Shown here piece after piece: positions 26,423 through 35,790 of a stretch of DNA of 64,000 bases. This stretch comes from an uncultured Eubacteriales bacterium. Its GTDB lineage: Bacteria; Bacillota; Clostridia; Oscillospirales; Acutalibacteraceae. Made by a program: the position numbers and the translations under genes. The stretch is taken from positions 8,763-72,762 of the forward strand of contig CAKTEE010000009.1 in assembly GCA_934546985.1 (NCBI GenBank), read 5' to 3'. Under the pieces are notes generated by a model. That model was given only the letters and a program-made list of their open reading frames with translations. It had not been told where the DNA came from and ran no database searches. The stretch's first letter is position 1. The number at the start of each line of letters is the position of its first letter.

Positions 26423-27578
26423 TAAAAAATCCGGTCCGTCTTTCCACTAAAAGCTCTCTGGCATACTTTTCCGCTTCATAAAAATTTTCAGCCGCCAAAG
26501 TCTTCATTTTGTCACTTGAGTTTATCAACTCTTTTAATATTTTGCATATTTCTGCTATTTCTGTTTTTGAGTTTGAGAAAATACATTCAGCAGACAATAA
26601 CTCAGGAATCCCCGCTGTTTTCGCACCAATACAGGGCAGCGCCCGGCTCATTGCCTCAATTACAGAACGGGGAAGCCCTTCCTGCCGGCTCGGCTGTGCG
26701 TAAATATCTATACTGTCCAACCATTCAAACACCTTGTCATGGGGCATTTGACCGATAATTTTAACCTGATCTTCTACACCGCAGGCTTTTGCTGTTTCCT
26801 TTAAAAACGCACCGGTTCCTCCGCCGATGAGCTGATACTCAATATTTGTAATTCCACTTTTTTTCAATTTCCCTAAAGCCTGTATCACATATTGCTGCCC
26901 CTTATACAAAACATCCAGCCCTGCGGCTGTTCCAATGATATATTTTGTCTTGGGGGAATATGATTTTATTCGTTTGAAACGTGCCTCCAACACTTCTTTT
27001 GACACAGGGGCAAGCTCCACATTTGAACAGTTTACCGATTTACCCTGCGTTGGATATCTGCCTTGCAGAAACTGATTGGTTACATATAAAACATAGGGCG
27101 CGGTCTTCACCCGTTTTTTCATTATGGAAGTTGCCGCCGGAGCCACTATTTTCCCCTTGAAGCTATAATTCCAATAGGAATCCCACGGACAGCCGACAAC
27201 TTCAATCAGATACTTCTTTTTATGTTTTTTTGCTAAATCCACACTGATATTTCCAATCACACTCGGCAAACGGATAAAAATCAAATCCGCTTCTTTGATT
27301 TCCCTGTCTATGATACGCTTTGCTTCATTACGATTTCGGAGCAGTCCTCCGATTGACGACAGATTTGGGCACTCCACGACACTGATGCAGGGATTCGTTA
27401 AACGGGACATCTTCTTTTTTCCGTTTTCTCCATCAATTTTTCTTGTTCTGATGATTATCTTCAACTCGTCAGCCACTTTAAAATACCGCTCAAACATTTG
27501 GTCATTTAAAATACTGTCAAAATAGTTTCCGCTGTCATCTTTATATAATGGGCCGTCATAACAAAACAAAGCTTTCAT
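26394..27578 (-). CDS. GT4 family glycosyltransferase
   Basis: 394 residues, GT-B fold. The N-terminal half begins MKALFCYDGPLYKDDSGNYF; the C-terminal half has IGTAAGLDVLYKGQQYVIQAL, YQLIGGGTGAFLK and PSRQEGLPRSVIEAMSRALP, the donor-binding E-x7-E motif. Cytosolic, peripheral. Its ATG abuts the stop of the upstream glycosyltransferase. Confidence 0.87.
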   Translation of the reverse strand: MKALFCYDGPLYKDDSGNYFDSILNDQMFERYFKVADELKIIIRTRKIDGENGKKKMSRLTNPCISVVECPNLSSIGGLLRNRNEAKRIIDREIKEADLIFIRLPSVIGNISVDLAKKHKKKYLIEVVGCPWDSYWNYSFKGKIVAPAATSIMKKRVKTAPYVLYVTNQFLQGRYPTQGKSVNCSNVELAPVSKEVLEARFKRIKSYSPKTKYIIGTAAGLDVLYKGQQYVIQALGKLKKSGITNIEYQLIGGGTGAFLKETAKACGVEDQVKIIGQMPHDKVFEWLDSIDIYAQPSRQEGLPRSVIEAMSRALPCIGAKTAGIPELLSAECIFSNSKTEIAEICKILKELINSSDKMKTLAAENFYEAEKYARELLVERRTGFFNEYKRSLEE

Positions 27579-28733
27579 TTATTTTTCTCCCGCTTCTATT
27601 AGTCTTATTCTATCTGCAAGTATTTTTTCAAATAAAACGCTCTGCTCAAACCCTTGAACTGCAAATTCATATGCATTGCGTCCCATTTCTTCCCTTAACT
27701 CACAATCTGTATAAAGCCTGTCCATCGCCGCGGTTAAAGAATCTGCATCGCCTTTTTTCACTACAAGACCGGTTACATTTTCTTTCATCGCATCTGTTGG
27801 ACCGGGAATATCACTTACAATTACCGGAACGGTCATTGCCTCGGCCTCAATAACAGCACTGCCAAAGCCTTCCCGATAACTGGGCAAAACATAAACATCA
27901 CTTGCAGCCAAATATTGCTCCGCAACATTAGTAAAACCACAATAAATAACTCTTTTATTATTTAAAGACCATTCATATAACTCTGGGTTAACCGAACCAG
28001 AGTTTTCATTCGGGCCCACCATTAACAGATAAACATCGTTATATTTTTCAAACAGATTTCTGGCTGCTTCAAATAATTCATTGATGCCCTTATCTTTTGT
28101 AACCCGTCCCACAAATGTAAAAACTGTAGCGTCTTCAGGAATCTCATATTTTTTTCTGATGCTTTCCCGCCATTCCGCCTTAAATGACAGATCAAATTTC
28201 TTTAGGCTGACCCCGCTTGCACTGCCATTCCAGATAACTGACCCCTTTGTTTCAGGATATAGCCCTTCACTGTGGCTGAATTTGAGATTTCCAAAACTAT
28301 CCGGTTCTATCCATGTGGATAATCTGCAAACCATTTTCTCTTCCAGTTTGAAAATACTTCTTTTAATTCCGGTAAACCCTACATATGCAATGCCCCATTG
28401 GCAATACAGGCGCACCGGAACTTGTGCCAGCCACCCTGCAAGCGAAGCATAGCAAGAAGCATTCGGCGTGGAATACTGCACAATATCAAATTTTTGTTCT
28501 TTAAATATTTTTTTAATCGAGAGCATTGCCTTAACGCCCCCGACGCTTATCCCCCGCTCCATGGGGACAGGATAAAAGTGAATATATTCCGGCAAAGACG
28601 CAGCAAACTGCTCATCATCATTACATATAAAAGAGATATCAAAACCGCCGTTATCATGCAGATATTGCGCTGTTTCTAAAACAAAAGCCTTTAATGTCAT
28701 TGAAACTGTTGTTACAAAACATATTTTCTTCAT
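27579..28733 (-). CDS. GT4 family glycosyltransferase
   Basis: 384 residues. Start at ATG 28733, where MKKICFVTTVSMTLKAFVLE is the normal GT4 opening; an earlier ATG gives only a non-conserved extension. C-terminal motifs are FVGRVTKDKGINELFEAARN, LLMVGPNENSG and LPSYREGFGSAVIEAEAMTV (E-x7-E). It resembles the second-step transferases that act after the priming enzyme, such as CapM-type proteins, but the sugar is unknown. Confidence 0.87.
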   Translation of the reverse strand: MKKICFVTTVSMTLKAFVLETAQYLHDNGGFDISFICNDDEQFAASLPEYIHFYPVPMERGISVGGVKAMLSIKKIFKEQKFDIVQYSTPNASCYASLAGWLAQVPVRLYCQWGIAYVGFTGIKRSIFKLEEKMVCRLSTWIEPDSFGNLKFSHSEGLYPETKGSVIWNGSASGVSLKKFDLSFKAEWRESIRKKYEIPEDATVFTFVGRVTKDKGINELFEAARNLFEKYNDVYLLMVGPNENSGSVNPELYEWSLNNKRVIYCGFTNVAEQYLAASDVYVLPSYREGFGSAVIEAEAMTVPVIVSDIPGPTDAMKENVTGLVVKKGDADSLTAAMDRLYTDCELREEMGRNAYEFAVQGFEQSVLFEKILADRIRLIEAGEK

Positions 28734-28912
28734 ACTGCACCCCTTGAAAAAGCGCTGAATGACAGCCTTTCTTTTCATCCGTTTTTAATTAGAACTTTTC
28801 ATTTAACTATTTTGCTAAATTATACTGCCGCAGAACTGCCGTTTAAAACAGCAAATATCCTGATTAAAATCATAACGCAATTATCTTTTATTATATTAGT
28901 TAACTCTATCAC

Positions 28913-29566
28913 TTATTGATGAATACTCTGCTCTAACGGAGTCCCTCTAAATTCCTCCATGGTTACTGACGTTTGAGAAGAAATCCCTTCCCGCTTAAAC
29001 ACCGTCTTTACCGTATCAATAAGAATTTTAACATCTCCCCAAAAAGTGATGTGGTCTACATACCATACATCCATATCAAATTTTTCTTCCCATGTAACCG
29101 TATTTCTTCCATGCACCTGTGCATAGCCGGTCAACCCAGGCCTTACTTCATGCCTTCTGCTCTGATGGGTATTATACCGGCTCAAATATGCAGGCAACAA
29201 AGGGCGGGGACCAATGATTGACATTTTCCCCATAAATATCAGCCAAATTTCAGGAATCTCATCAAGGCTTAGGGAACGCAGACATGCTCCAAAACGCGTC
29301 AACCTTACTTCGTCCGGAAGCAAATCTCCTTGTGTATCGCGCTCATCTGTCATCGTACGGAACTTATACATATTAAAAATCTTTCCGTCTTTGCCCGGCC
29401 TCGGCTGCTTAAACAGAACCGGACTGCCCAATTTCATCCGTACTAAAACAGCAATAACCGCGTAAACCCACCAAAATAACAATAAAAAAACAAGAGAACA
29501 CACAATATCCAACATACGTTTTATGTATCGTTCGTATATTCCCCGTTTCATATTTTTCTCTTCCAT
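28913..29566 (-). CDS. Priming sugar-phosphate transferase (polyprenyl-phosphate, bacterial sugar transferase family)
   Basis: 217 residues, short PglC/WbaP-core type. One N-terminal membrane segment (MLDIVCSLVFLLLFWWVYAV) then the cytosolic catalytic domain: PVLFKQPRPGKDGKIF, MYKFRTMTDERD, SLDEIPEIWLIFMGKMSIIGPRPLLP and RHEVRPGLTGYAQVHGRN. It loads the first sugar-1-phosphate onto undecaprenyl phosphate. First gene of the leftward operon. I choose ATG 29566, with AGGGGG about 9 bases upstream. Confidence 0.92.
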   Translation of the reverse strand: MEEKNMKRGIYERYIKRMLDIVCSLVFLLLFWWVYAVIAVLVRMKLGSPVLFKQPRPGKDGKIFNMYKFRTMTDERDTQGDLLPDEVRLTRFGACLRSLSLDEIPEIWLIFMGKMSIIGPRPLLPAYLSRYNTHQSRRHEVRPGLTGYAQVHGRNTVTWEEKFDMDVWYVDHITFWGDVKILIDTVKTVFKREGISSQTSVTMEEFRGTPLEQSIHQ

Positions 29567-29975
29567 ATAATGATTCCCCCTCAATCTTTTTTCTGTTCGT
29601 TCAGCAAATGGTCTTCAAGGTTTGTGTAAGGACATATCATCACAATTATAAGAATATTCATCTCTTATCTCATAAACTTGAAAACATGAATTCTGAGCAG
29701 GAATTTAATTTATATCTCGTTCATTATAAACGTTTCTTCAATTTTCGTCAACTACAGTACGTTCAATTTCGAGGTTTAATTTCACTAAAGTGCGTTGTAA
29801 TTTTTGGAACGCCTTTGCTAAAGACTAAAATTTGGGATTTTAATCTCATTCATTTATGTAAATCAGAAATATTTGTGTTAATCTCTTTTATACTATTCAG
29901 GGATTTTCCATAAAATTCAAAAAACGCCATGATTCTTACATTTATTTACCACATAAAAGCTGTACAATCACATAT
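29567..29975. other. Upstream region of the polysaccharide operon
   Basis: About 410 bases holding the promoter at 29723-29751 and a roughly 150-base leader. A second minus-strand TATAAT at 29645-29650 lacks a good -35. No antiterminator site could be recognised. Confidence 0.5.
29723..29751 (-). promoter_or_regulatory. Promoter of the polysaccharide operon
   Basis: Minus strand TTGACG (29746-29751), 17-bp spacer, TATAAT (29723-29728), near-consensus sigma-A. It would drive about 13 kb of genes. Confidence 0.78.
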
Positions 29976-30016
29976 AAAAACCGCAGACAGATATAACAAA
30001 CCTGTCTGCGGTTTTT
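29976..30016. terminator. Bidirectional terminator
   Basis: 15-bp perfect stem AAAAACCGCAGACAG/CTGTCTGCGGTTTTT with an 11-base loop. It ends the acetyltransferase gene leftwards. Confidence 0.88.
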
Positions 30017-30024
30017 CAGTACCA

Positions 30025-31248
30025 TTAAAAATAATCATTAATCCAAAGAGGTTTTTTATAAAATACCCTTTCCAAAACATCCTGATTGCCATGAATCTGT
30101 ACATTCGATAAAAGGCGCGCGCCATAAAGGTCATACTCGCCCGAAATCAGCAATCCGAAAGATTGGATGTCAGCCGTAATATCCGGCTGCTCCTGCGTAC
30201 GCTGAACACTTGTCCCTGCACTGTTAAAGCTTACCGTATAAGTTCCGGTATTCCACGGTGCAGTTTCATCTGTCAGGCTGATTGTAAATTTTCCCTCTCC
30301 CTTATATTTTGCCAGAGAAAGAACCGTTTCAGCATCCACCACACGGAACATTCCCGTATAACGCGCCGAACGTTCCACACAGTTTGCGTATTCCGGCAGG
30401 AATGCGGATAAATCTAAATGCCCCGGCATACGGATAGTGGCAAAAGAATAGTCCGACTGATATTTTCCGATAAAGCCCAGTAAAGCAACTGCGGCCTCAT
30501 TGGTTGCAAAACAAAATTCGGGAATATCAATAGAGCGAACCTTGCCTTCAATATGCCTGACAAAGTGAAAATATCCCTGCGGCTGACCATTATCATCGTA
30601 ATAAATAAAAGTATAGCAGGGCTGTTCATATGGATTCGCATAGGTAATCGCTTTTTTCCAGCTCCATTGATCCCGCACCGTCATTAAATTAATATCTGAA
30701 GCAAAGGCATTATAAACCTTTTCCAAATCTGCGGTATCCCCGCCCGGTTCCAGCATAACAAACTTACCGGTTTTCACCGCCTTCGGCATTGCAGTAAGCT
30801 TAATTTTCCAGTCGATGGTTGTCCCGCTGTGCTCATAACCAAATTTCCTGTAAAAATAATAAGAGAATGGGTAAAGGTAAGAAATTACCTGTCCTTTTTC
30901 CTTCATTTCCTCCAGTATTTTACCAAAACATGCGCGTACAGCGCCCCTTTGCCGGTATACCGGAAGCGTCGTAACGCCGCCAATCCCCGCCATTTTTACT
31001 TTATGACCGTCAAAATTGGCCTCAAAAGGCAGAGACGCCATATTGGACATCATTTTTCCGTCTGTATCAAATGCCGCCCAGATGCAATTCCAATTCGCGT
31101 CCGTCCGATTTCTCGGCTCCTCTGCAATTTTTGCCAGAAACGCCTTGTCCCCGTTCAAATCGCCTAAGCCTTCGTCATATTCAAAGCAGATACTATACAT
31201 TCTTAGTGCTTCCGGATATTCTGCCTGTGTTATTTTTCTTATTTCCAT
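30025..31248 (-). CDS. Eis-like GNAT N-acetyltransferase
   Basis: 407 residues. The N-terminal GNAT domain has GIGGVTTLPVYRQRGAVRA, the acetyl-CoA pyrophosphate-binding loop (Q/RxxGx type RQRGAV), and SYLYPFSYYFYRKFGYE, typical of the enhanced-intracellular-survival family. A second GNAT-like domain and a C-terminal sterol-carrier-like region follow, consistent with Eis architecture. Eis proteins acetylate amines, including aminoglycosides in mycobacteria; the substrate here is unknown. Cytosolic, monocistronic. Confidence 0.87.
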   Translation of the reverse strand: MEIRKITQAEYPEALRMYSICFEYDEGLGDLNGDKAFLAKIAEEPRNRTDANWNCIWAAFDTDGKMMSNMASLPFEANFDGHKVKMAGIGGVTTLPVYRQRGAVRACFGKILEEMKEKGQVISYLYPFSYYFYRKFGYEHSGTTIDWKIKLTAMPKAVKTGKFVMLEPGGDTADLEKVYNAFASDINLMTVRDQWSWKKAITYANPYEQPCYTFIYYDDNGQPQGYFHFVRHIEGKVRSIDIPEFCFATNEAAVALLGFIGKYQSDYSFATIRMPGHLDLSAFLPEYANCVERSARYTGMFRVVDAETVLSLAKYKGEGKFTISLTDETAPWNTGTYTVSFNSAGTSVQRTQEQPDITADIQSFGLLISGEYDLYGARLLSNVQIHGNQDVLERVFYKKPLWINDYF

Positions 31249-31297
31249 GGATTAACGCCCCTTTTATACAGTTTGTCAAAATTAATGGATTAAAATT

Positions 31298-31306
31298 AGT
31301 ATACCA
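31298..31306 (-). promoter_or_regulatory. Extended -10 of the Eis-like gene
   Basis: Minus strand TGGTATACT inside CTGCCGTGGTATACT; no clear -35. Confidence 0.5.
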
Positions 31307-31415
31307 CGGCAGCGCGTGCAAATAAAGTATAAAATTGACGCCACGCAATGGTCTTCCATGAAAAAATCATTCCATAACAGAACAAATAACAGATACTTAA
31401 ATATTGTTGTATAAA

Positions 31416-31444
31416 TTTACATTTAAAATAAATTTTGATATATT
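31416..31444 (+). promoter_or_regulatory. Promoter of the membrane acyltransferase
   Basis: TTTACA (31416-31421), 17-bp spacer, TATATT (31439-31444), 38 bases before the start codon. Confidence 0.6.
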
Positions 31445-31482
31445 CTACTTGAATAACGTCTTTATTTAGGGAGAACGTTCCA

Positions 31483-32601
31483 ATGTTAAAAACGCTGTAC
31501 TGTAGATATTTAAGCAGCCGAAGCAACAAAATCCTGAAATTAGCTTGTAGGAAATCAAACACAAAAATTACTTTGATAAAAGCTTATGCAATTATTGCGG
31601 TAGTATGCAGTCACTGCAATGGGGGAGGCGTTGTTTTTCCAATGAGCAATTGGCTTCCTCCTTCTTATTATTTTATGCCGTTGTTTCTTTTTACTTCGGG
31701 CTTTTTTTATAAGAAAGAAACAGATACTGCAAAATTTTTTCCGTTTTTAAAAAGCAAATTTTCAACCCTCGTTCTTCCCTATTTCGTTTGGAATATCTTT
31801 TACGGAATTGCAAATTATAGTTTCAGATCTGCCGGCATAATCAGCTACGGCGATCCTATCACTTTTTATTCCTTATTTATCCGCCCTTGGATTGACGGTC
31901 ACCAATATGTTTTCAATATTCCTTCCTGGTTTTTACTTTCACTTTTTATTGACGTCATGGCAATTTTTATGATTCGTAAAATTCTTTGTAAGTTCCGCAT
32001 ATTAAATGACTCAATACTGCTTACTTTTACTTTTATACTCTCTCTGACATGTATATATTTTTCTCAGAAGGGCTATAATACCGGATTTGGTCTCTGCTTT
32101 CTCCGCGCCGGTTTTTTACTCCCCTATTTCCAGTTAGGATACTACTATAAAAAACACGAGCGTTTTTTTACTTGTCATAAGGCAATTACTATCGCTGTTT
32201 TATTTGTTATCATGTACATTTCCTGGATAATGGCCGGAGAACAAGGAGCGCGACCAAACGCTGTTTTTGCCAAATTTACAGGAAACCCTCTGATTATTAC
32301 CGTTTTGACCATAAGCGGCATCCTTCTGACAGCAACAGCATGTGATATTCTTGCGCCTGCTTTTGAAAAAAGTAGGATGATTCATATGATTGGAGATAAT
32401 ACCTTCACAATTATGATGCATCATGACTTTATTATCTTTTTGATTAATTTTGCCCTATACCTTTTAACCTATTTTACCGACCTTGCATCTTTCGATATCT
32501 TAAAGTTCAAGAGCACTATATGGTATACCTATCCATGGAGAGATGCAAGAATATATATTGTCTACATGATACTTGGTATTTTTACTCCATTATTTTTTTA
32601 A
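31483..32601 (+). CDS. Membrane O-acyltransferase, acyltransferase-3 family
   Basis: 372 residues with about ten membrane helices. The family's catalytic N-terminal His region is AIIAVVCSHCNGGG, preceded by the usual LIKAYAI, and the FFYKK, LPYFVWNIF and HHDFIIFLIN blocks fit the acyltransferase-3/YeiB-like fold. It probably O-acetylates a surface glycan, perhaps the polymer of the neighbouring locus, although it is transcribed separately. GGGAGAAC precedes the ATG. An in-frame start upstream of residue 25 adds a basic tail. Confidence 0.82.
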   Translation: MLKTLYCRYLSSRSNKILKLACRKSNTKITLIKAYAIIAVVCSHCNGGGVVFPMSNWLPPSYYFMPLFLFTSGFFYKKETDTAKFFPFLKSKFSTLVLPYFVWNIFYGIANYSFRSAGIISYGDPITFYSLFIRPWIDGHQYVFNIPSWFLLSLFIDVMAIFMIRKILCKFRILNDSILLTFTFILSLTCIYFSQKGYNTGFGLCFLRAGFLLPYFQLGYYYKKHERFFTCHKAITIAVLFVIMYISWIMAGEQGARPNAVFAKFTGNPLIITVLTISGILLTATACDILAPAFEKSRMIHMIGDNTFTIMMHHDFIIFLINFALYLLTYFTDLASFDILKFKSTIWYTYPWRDARIYIVYMILGIFTPLFF

Positions 32602-32816
32602 ATGGTGTTCGGACAAACTGATTTTACGTCTTTGCGATAAACATAACTCATTATAATAACCATGGCTATACGCCTGCGCACCCTGCCGGCCTCTAAAAGG
32701 AATTGAAATCATCCGGCAATGATCCTCCGTTTTCTGTCTGCTTGAACTATTTTCAGTATTAACAACCGACCAGCTTATTTTTTCAGCAGCACTAATCTGC
32801 AATACCTGAAAGCACA

Positions 32817-32845
32817 TTGCAAACCCTGCTTTTTTATGATAAAAT
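32817..32845 (+). promoter_or_regulatory. Promoter of yebC
   Basis: TTGCAA (32817-32822), 17-bp spacer, TAAAAT (32840-32845), about 70 bases before the start codon. Confidence 0.6.
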
Positions 32846-32917
32846 AAAGTGTCGTTTTGTAGTTTTTTATTATAATTCATTCCGGACTTCCTCAGCCCGG
32901 TTTCAGGAGGTTTTAAT

Positions 32918-33658
32918 ATGTCGGGACATTCCAAATGGAGCACGATTAAACGAAAGAAAGAAAAAACAGACCTTCAGCGCGCAAAAATTTTCACTAAAAT
33001 CGGTCGTGAAATTTCCGTTGCAGTAAAACAGGGCGGGCCTGACCCGTCGACAAACGCAAAATTAAAAGACTGCATTGCAAAAGCAAAAGCAAACAACGTC
33101 CCTAATGATAATATTGACCGTATTATCAAAAAGGCATCCGGCGGTGACAGCAATGATAACTACGAAGATATTGTTTACGAAGGCTATGGCCCTGCAGGAA
33201 TTGCCGTAATTGTTGAAACATTAACAGATAACCGTAACCGAACTGCCGGAAACCTGCGCCATTACTTTGATAAATTCGGCGGCAATATGGGTCAATCCGG
33301 TTCCGTATCTTTTATGTTCAACCGGCAGGGCGTGATTGTTATTGAAAAAGAAGGCGTAGATGAAGATAAGCTGATGGAAGCCGCGCTGGAAGCAGGCGCC
33401 GTTGATTTTCTGACGGACGAAGAAGATATTTTTGAAATTCGCACGGAAGTAAATGATTGCAGTGCAATCAACAGCGAGCTGGAAGAAAAAGGATTCCATT
33501 CCATTTCCGCCGAAGCTGCTTATATTCCGGTTACCTATACAGCGCTTAACGATGCTGAGCAGATAAAACTGATGGGTCGCTTGATTGACGCGCTGGAAGA
33601 GGATGACGACGTTCAGGATATCTACCATAACTGGGAAAATCCGCCCGAGGATGAATAA
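32918..33658 (+). CDS. yebC: YebC/PmpR family DNA-binding protein
   Basis: 246 residues. Signature MSGHSKWSTIKRKKEKTD at the N-terminus, KANNVPNDNIDRIIKKASG, and VYEGYGPAGIAVIVE. The family includes transcription regulators and, for TACO1-like members, factors that aid translation of proline-rich stretches. AGGAGG stands 8 bases before ATG 32918. Monocistronic with its own promoter and terminator. Confidence 0.95.
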   Translation: MSGHSKWSTIKRKKEKTDLQRAKIFTKIGREISVAVKQGGPDPSTNAKLKDCIAKAKANNVPNDNIDRIIKKASGGDSNDNYEDIVYEGYGPAGIAVIVETLTDNRNRTAGNLRHYFDKFGGNMGQSGSVSFMFNRQGVIVIEKEGVDEDKLMEAALEAGAVDFLTDEEDIFEIRTEVNDCSAINSELEEKGFHSISAEAAYIPVTYTALNDAEQIKLMGRLIDALEEDDDVQDIYHNWENPPEDE

Positions 33659-33673
33659 TAAGACTTTAGATAT

Positions 33674-33709
33674 GGGCAGGCAGTAAATTTACTGTCTGTC
33701 TATTTTTTT
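33674..33709 (+). terminator. Intrinsic terminator after yebC
   Basis: GGCAGGCAGTAAA/TTTACTGTCTGTC stem followed by TATTTTTTT. Confidence 0.85.
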
Positions 33710-33879
33710 GTACTTTTCTTTCCTTCTTCCCCATATAAATAACATAACAAAAAAATTTTGAAAGGCACAGATGATGCGACGTATTTCAACGAATTATATG
33801 GATAATTCCTGCTAAAATATCCATAAATTGGTAATTCAAAAAAGATACTATCCTTTTGCCGTTTATTCGAACATTTGTC

Positions 33880-33907
33880 TTGACATCAACCATTTTTATG
33901 CTATAAT
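33880..33907 (+). promoter_or_regulatory. Strong sigma-A promoter of a small membrane protein
   Basis: TTGACA (33880-33885), 16-bp spacer, TATAAT (33902-33907): both hexamers are consensus. Confidence 0.8.
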
Positions 33908-33983
33908 AGAGTCAGAATCAAACGAACGTTCGATAAATTGCATGGATACTGCAAACAGATGTAGAATCTGAGGAGGAAATGAT

Positions 33984-34262
33984 ATGTCAACTGCAACGAT
34001 TGTAAGAAGTATTCTGGAAGGCCTTGCCATAATTGCTGTTTTTGTTGGTTTACTGTACGAGGACAGGCTTATCCGCTGGGAAAATAAAATCATACGTAAA
34101 CTGCGTAAAAGCACAAAAAAACGGAAAAATCAACATGCAAAATGCTCTGTACATGAACAGCAACTTCAACCGCAAATTTCAACCAACTGGATGCACAGAC
34201 CTAACCGTCCAGTGAGGGCAAATGCCTGCCGCTTTTATCTTTTCAAAAAACATGCGGCGTAA
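33984..34262 (+). CDS. Small single-helix membrane protein, basic tail
   Basis: 92 residues: one N-terminal helix (ILEGLAIIAVFVGLLY), then YEDRLIRWENKIIRKLRK, a segment I associate with a small conserved clostridial family of unknown role, then a strongly basic tail. The last 40 or so residues have unusual composition (Gln, Asn, Arg, Pro). AGGAGGAAATGAT precedes the ATG, and consensus promoter and terminator enclose it. Function unknown. Confidence 0.72.
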   Translation: MSTATIVRSILEGLAIIAVFVGLLYEDRLIRWENKIIRKLRKSTKKRKNQHAKCSVHEQQLQPQISTNWMHRPNRPVRANACRFYLFKKHAA

Positions 34263-34301
34263 CTGCCGAATAATAATACTCTCCTATTCTTTCTTTTATA
34301 C

Positions 34302-34348
34302 AAAACAAGCTGTATTCGAGGCTTCCCTGAATACAGCTTGTTTTGTTT
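34302..34348 (+). terminator. Intrinsic terminator
   Basis: AAAACAAGCTGTATTC/GAATACAGCTTGTTTT stem with 11-base loop, followed by GTTTC. Confidence 0.85.
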
Positions 34349-34711
34349 CTATTACACTGAGAATCTCAACAGTGAAGAATGAATTAGAAGAGAAGAAAAG
34401 TTCTCACAATACAGGCCGTCTTGCGTAAAGAATATTTTTTCTTCTGTCTTTTTGTTCTACGAGTCTTTGTTTACGGAATCATGATAGAATGAAAATCAAC
34501 TTGTTTCGCCGATAGAATCAGTTTCTGCTTAAATCGCCGTATATTTTTATTTCATCTGTATTTTCATACATCCAGACGCAAAAAATGCGTAGGACATAAA
34601 TTACTGTAAATTGGTTTATCCTTATAACAAAGAACTGAACGGCTTGCGATACCAGGCATGCATATATAACACGTCATGGAACAACAGGGACAACTTCTTC
34701 TATAAATCAGG
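34349..34711. other. Gene-poor stretch with a possible Cys-rich minus-strand frame
   Basis: About 360 bases downstream of the DUF11 gene. On the minus strand an open frame (34564-34800, overlapping the DUF11 end) encodes about 50 residues with eight Cys (for example SCPCCSMTCYICMPG) but has no normal start codon near a ribosome site. Nothing else is supported. Confidence 0.3.
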
Positions 34712-35092
34712 TTACACCTCGCCTCCAACAACCGTAGCCTGAAAGGTAATAATTGCCGTACCTGCCGCGCTGATACTTGGAATTGTATAGGTGATTGCAT
34801 TATCTGTAACCGCCGGTGTTGCCGCCGTGTTATTCACTTTAAAAGAATCTGCAACGTATGCAGAACCTGCGGGCAATGCGTCTGTAAAGGGCAGGTCTCT
34901 CATTTCTGTTGCACCGATATTAGTAACCGTTACGGTATAAGTCAAAACATCATTGATGCTTGCTGTAGCTTTATCTACAGCTTTAACAATCGTCGGGGCA
35001 AGTTCCAGAAGCGTTTGTACGGAGTTGCTGACTACCGGAGAACCATTAAAAGTTACGGACGCACTGTTTGTAAGGGTATTAATCGCCGCCAT
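34712..35092 (-). CDS. Single DUF11-domain protein
   Basis: 126 residues comprising one DUF11 beta-sandwich repeat: VDKATASINDVLTYTVTVTN, the conserved LPFTDALPAGSAYVADSF and a closing AGTAIITFQATV. DUF11 domains normally build long cell-surface proteins; here there is one domain, no signal peptide and no anchor. The N-terminal 35 residues (INTLTNSASVTFNG...) resemble the linker between repeats, so this may be a shrunken relic or a small self-standing gene. GGGGGG lies before the ATG. Confidence 0.72.
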   Translation of the reverse strand: MAAINTLTNSASVTFNGSPVVSNSVQTLLELAPTIVKAVDKATASINDVLTYTVTVTNIGATEMRDLPFTDALPAGSAYVADSFKVNNTAATPAVTDNAITYTIPSISAAGTAIITFQATVVGGEV

Positions 35093-35377
35093 TTTTATCC
35101 CCCCTTTTCTGTTTACTTATAAGCTGTCCGGCTTATATTGCAATATATGCTGAATCAGCCGTTAGTGTGACAAGCCTAAATATTTTGTCTTTCTATGTTA
35201 ACTGTAATTTAATCACAAATCTGCCTAATAATTATATTTTTACCGCATCAAACATTTTTCCGCCTATTGACATCTGAAATGAAAGTGGGTGCAATCAATC
35301 CATACCAATCATATATGTTATATAAAAATAGTACAAACGCTTATTCTATTAAAAATATATCATAGCCTGCCCGATTT

Positions 35378-35660
35378 ATTGAGCATACCCCGTCATTGGA
35401 GCTTACGAATAAAGAACGGACTGAAAGCAAAACTGATTGCAAAGCTGGAATATTTTAACCCTGCAGGCAGTGTAAAAGATAGGAGCGCCAAAGCTACGCT
35501 GGATGTCGCGGAAAAAAAGGCATGATTTACACCCATTCTGTCATTATTGAGCCAACCAGCGGCAACACAGATATTGGTTTGGTATCTGTTGCCGCAGCAA
35601 GAGGATACCGCGCAATTGTAACCATGTCGGAAACCATATGCTTCTCACAGGCATATCCAC
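35378..35660 (+). pseudogene. cysK: Decayed cysteine synthase
   Basis: Fragments of cysteine synthase A in at least three frames. TPSLELTNKERTE (from about 35387) matches the N-terminal TPL-ELT segment; a shifted frame gives GLKAKLIAKLEYFNPAGSVKDR with the PLP lysine in SVKDR; another shift gives IIEPTSGNTDIGLVSVAAARGY with the substrate loop TSGNT. Sequence identity to the family then stops near 35660; the C-terminal two thirds are gone. A plain pseudogene next to a decayed def. Confidence 0.85.
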
Positions 35661-35790
35661 TTATTTTTATTTGGCTCAGATTGACATTTACAATAAAAAA
35701 CAATATACTGAACGCAAGGTGAACACCGCATATAGAACGTAATAATATAGACCGGACAAAAGGCAAAATATTTTTGACAAACAACGGCAA

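Noticed and set aside
29820..29913. Riboswitch or JUMPstart-like element before the polysaccharide operon
   Set aside because: No recognisable ops core or conserved riboswitch pairing; only AT-rich DNA.
32590..32943. Minus-strand frame of 117 codons upstream of yebC
   Set aside because: It overlaps the yebC promoter and start, has no ribosome site and unlikely composition.
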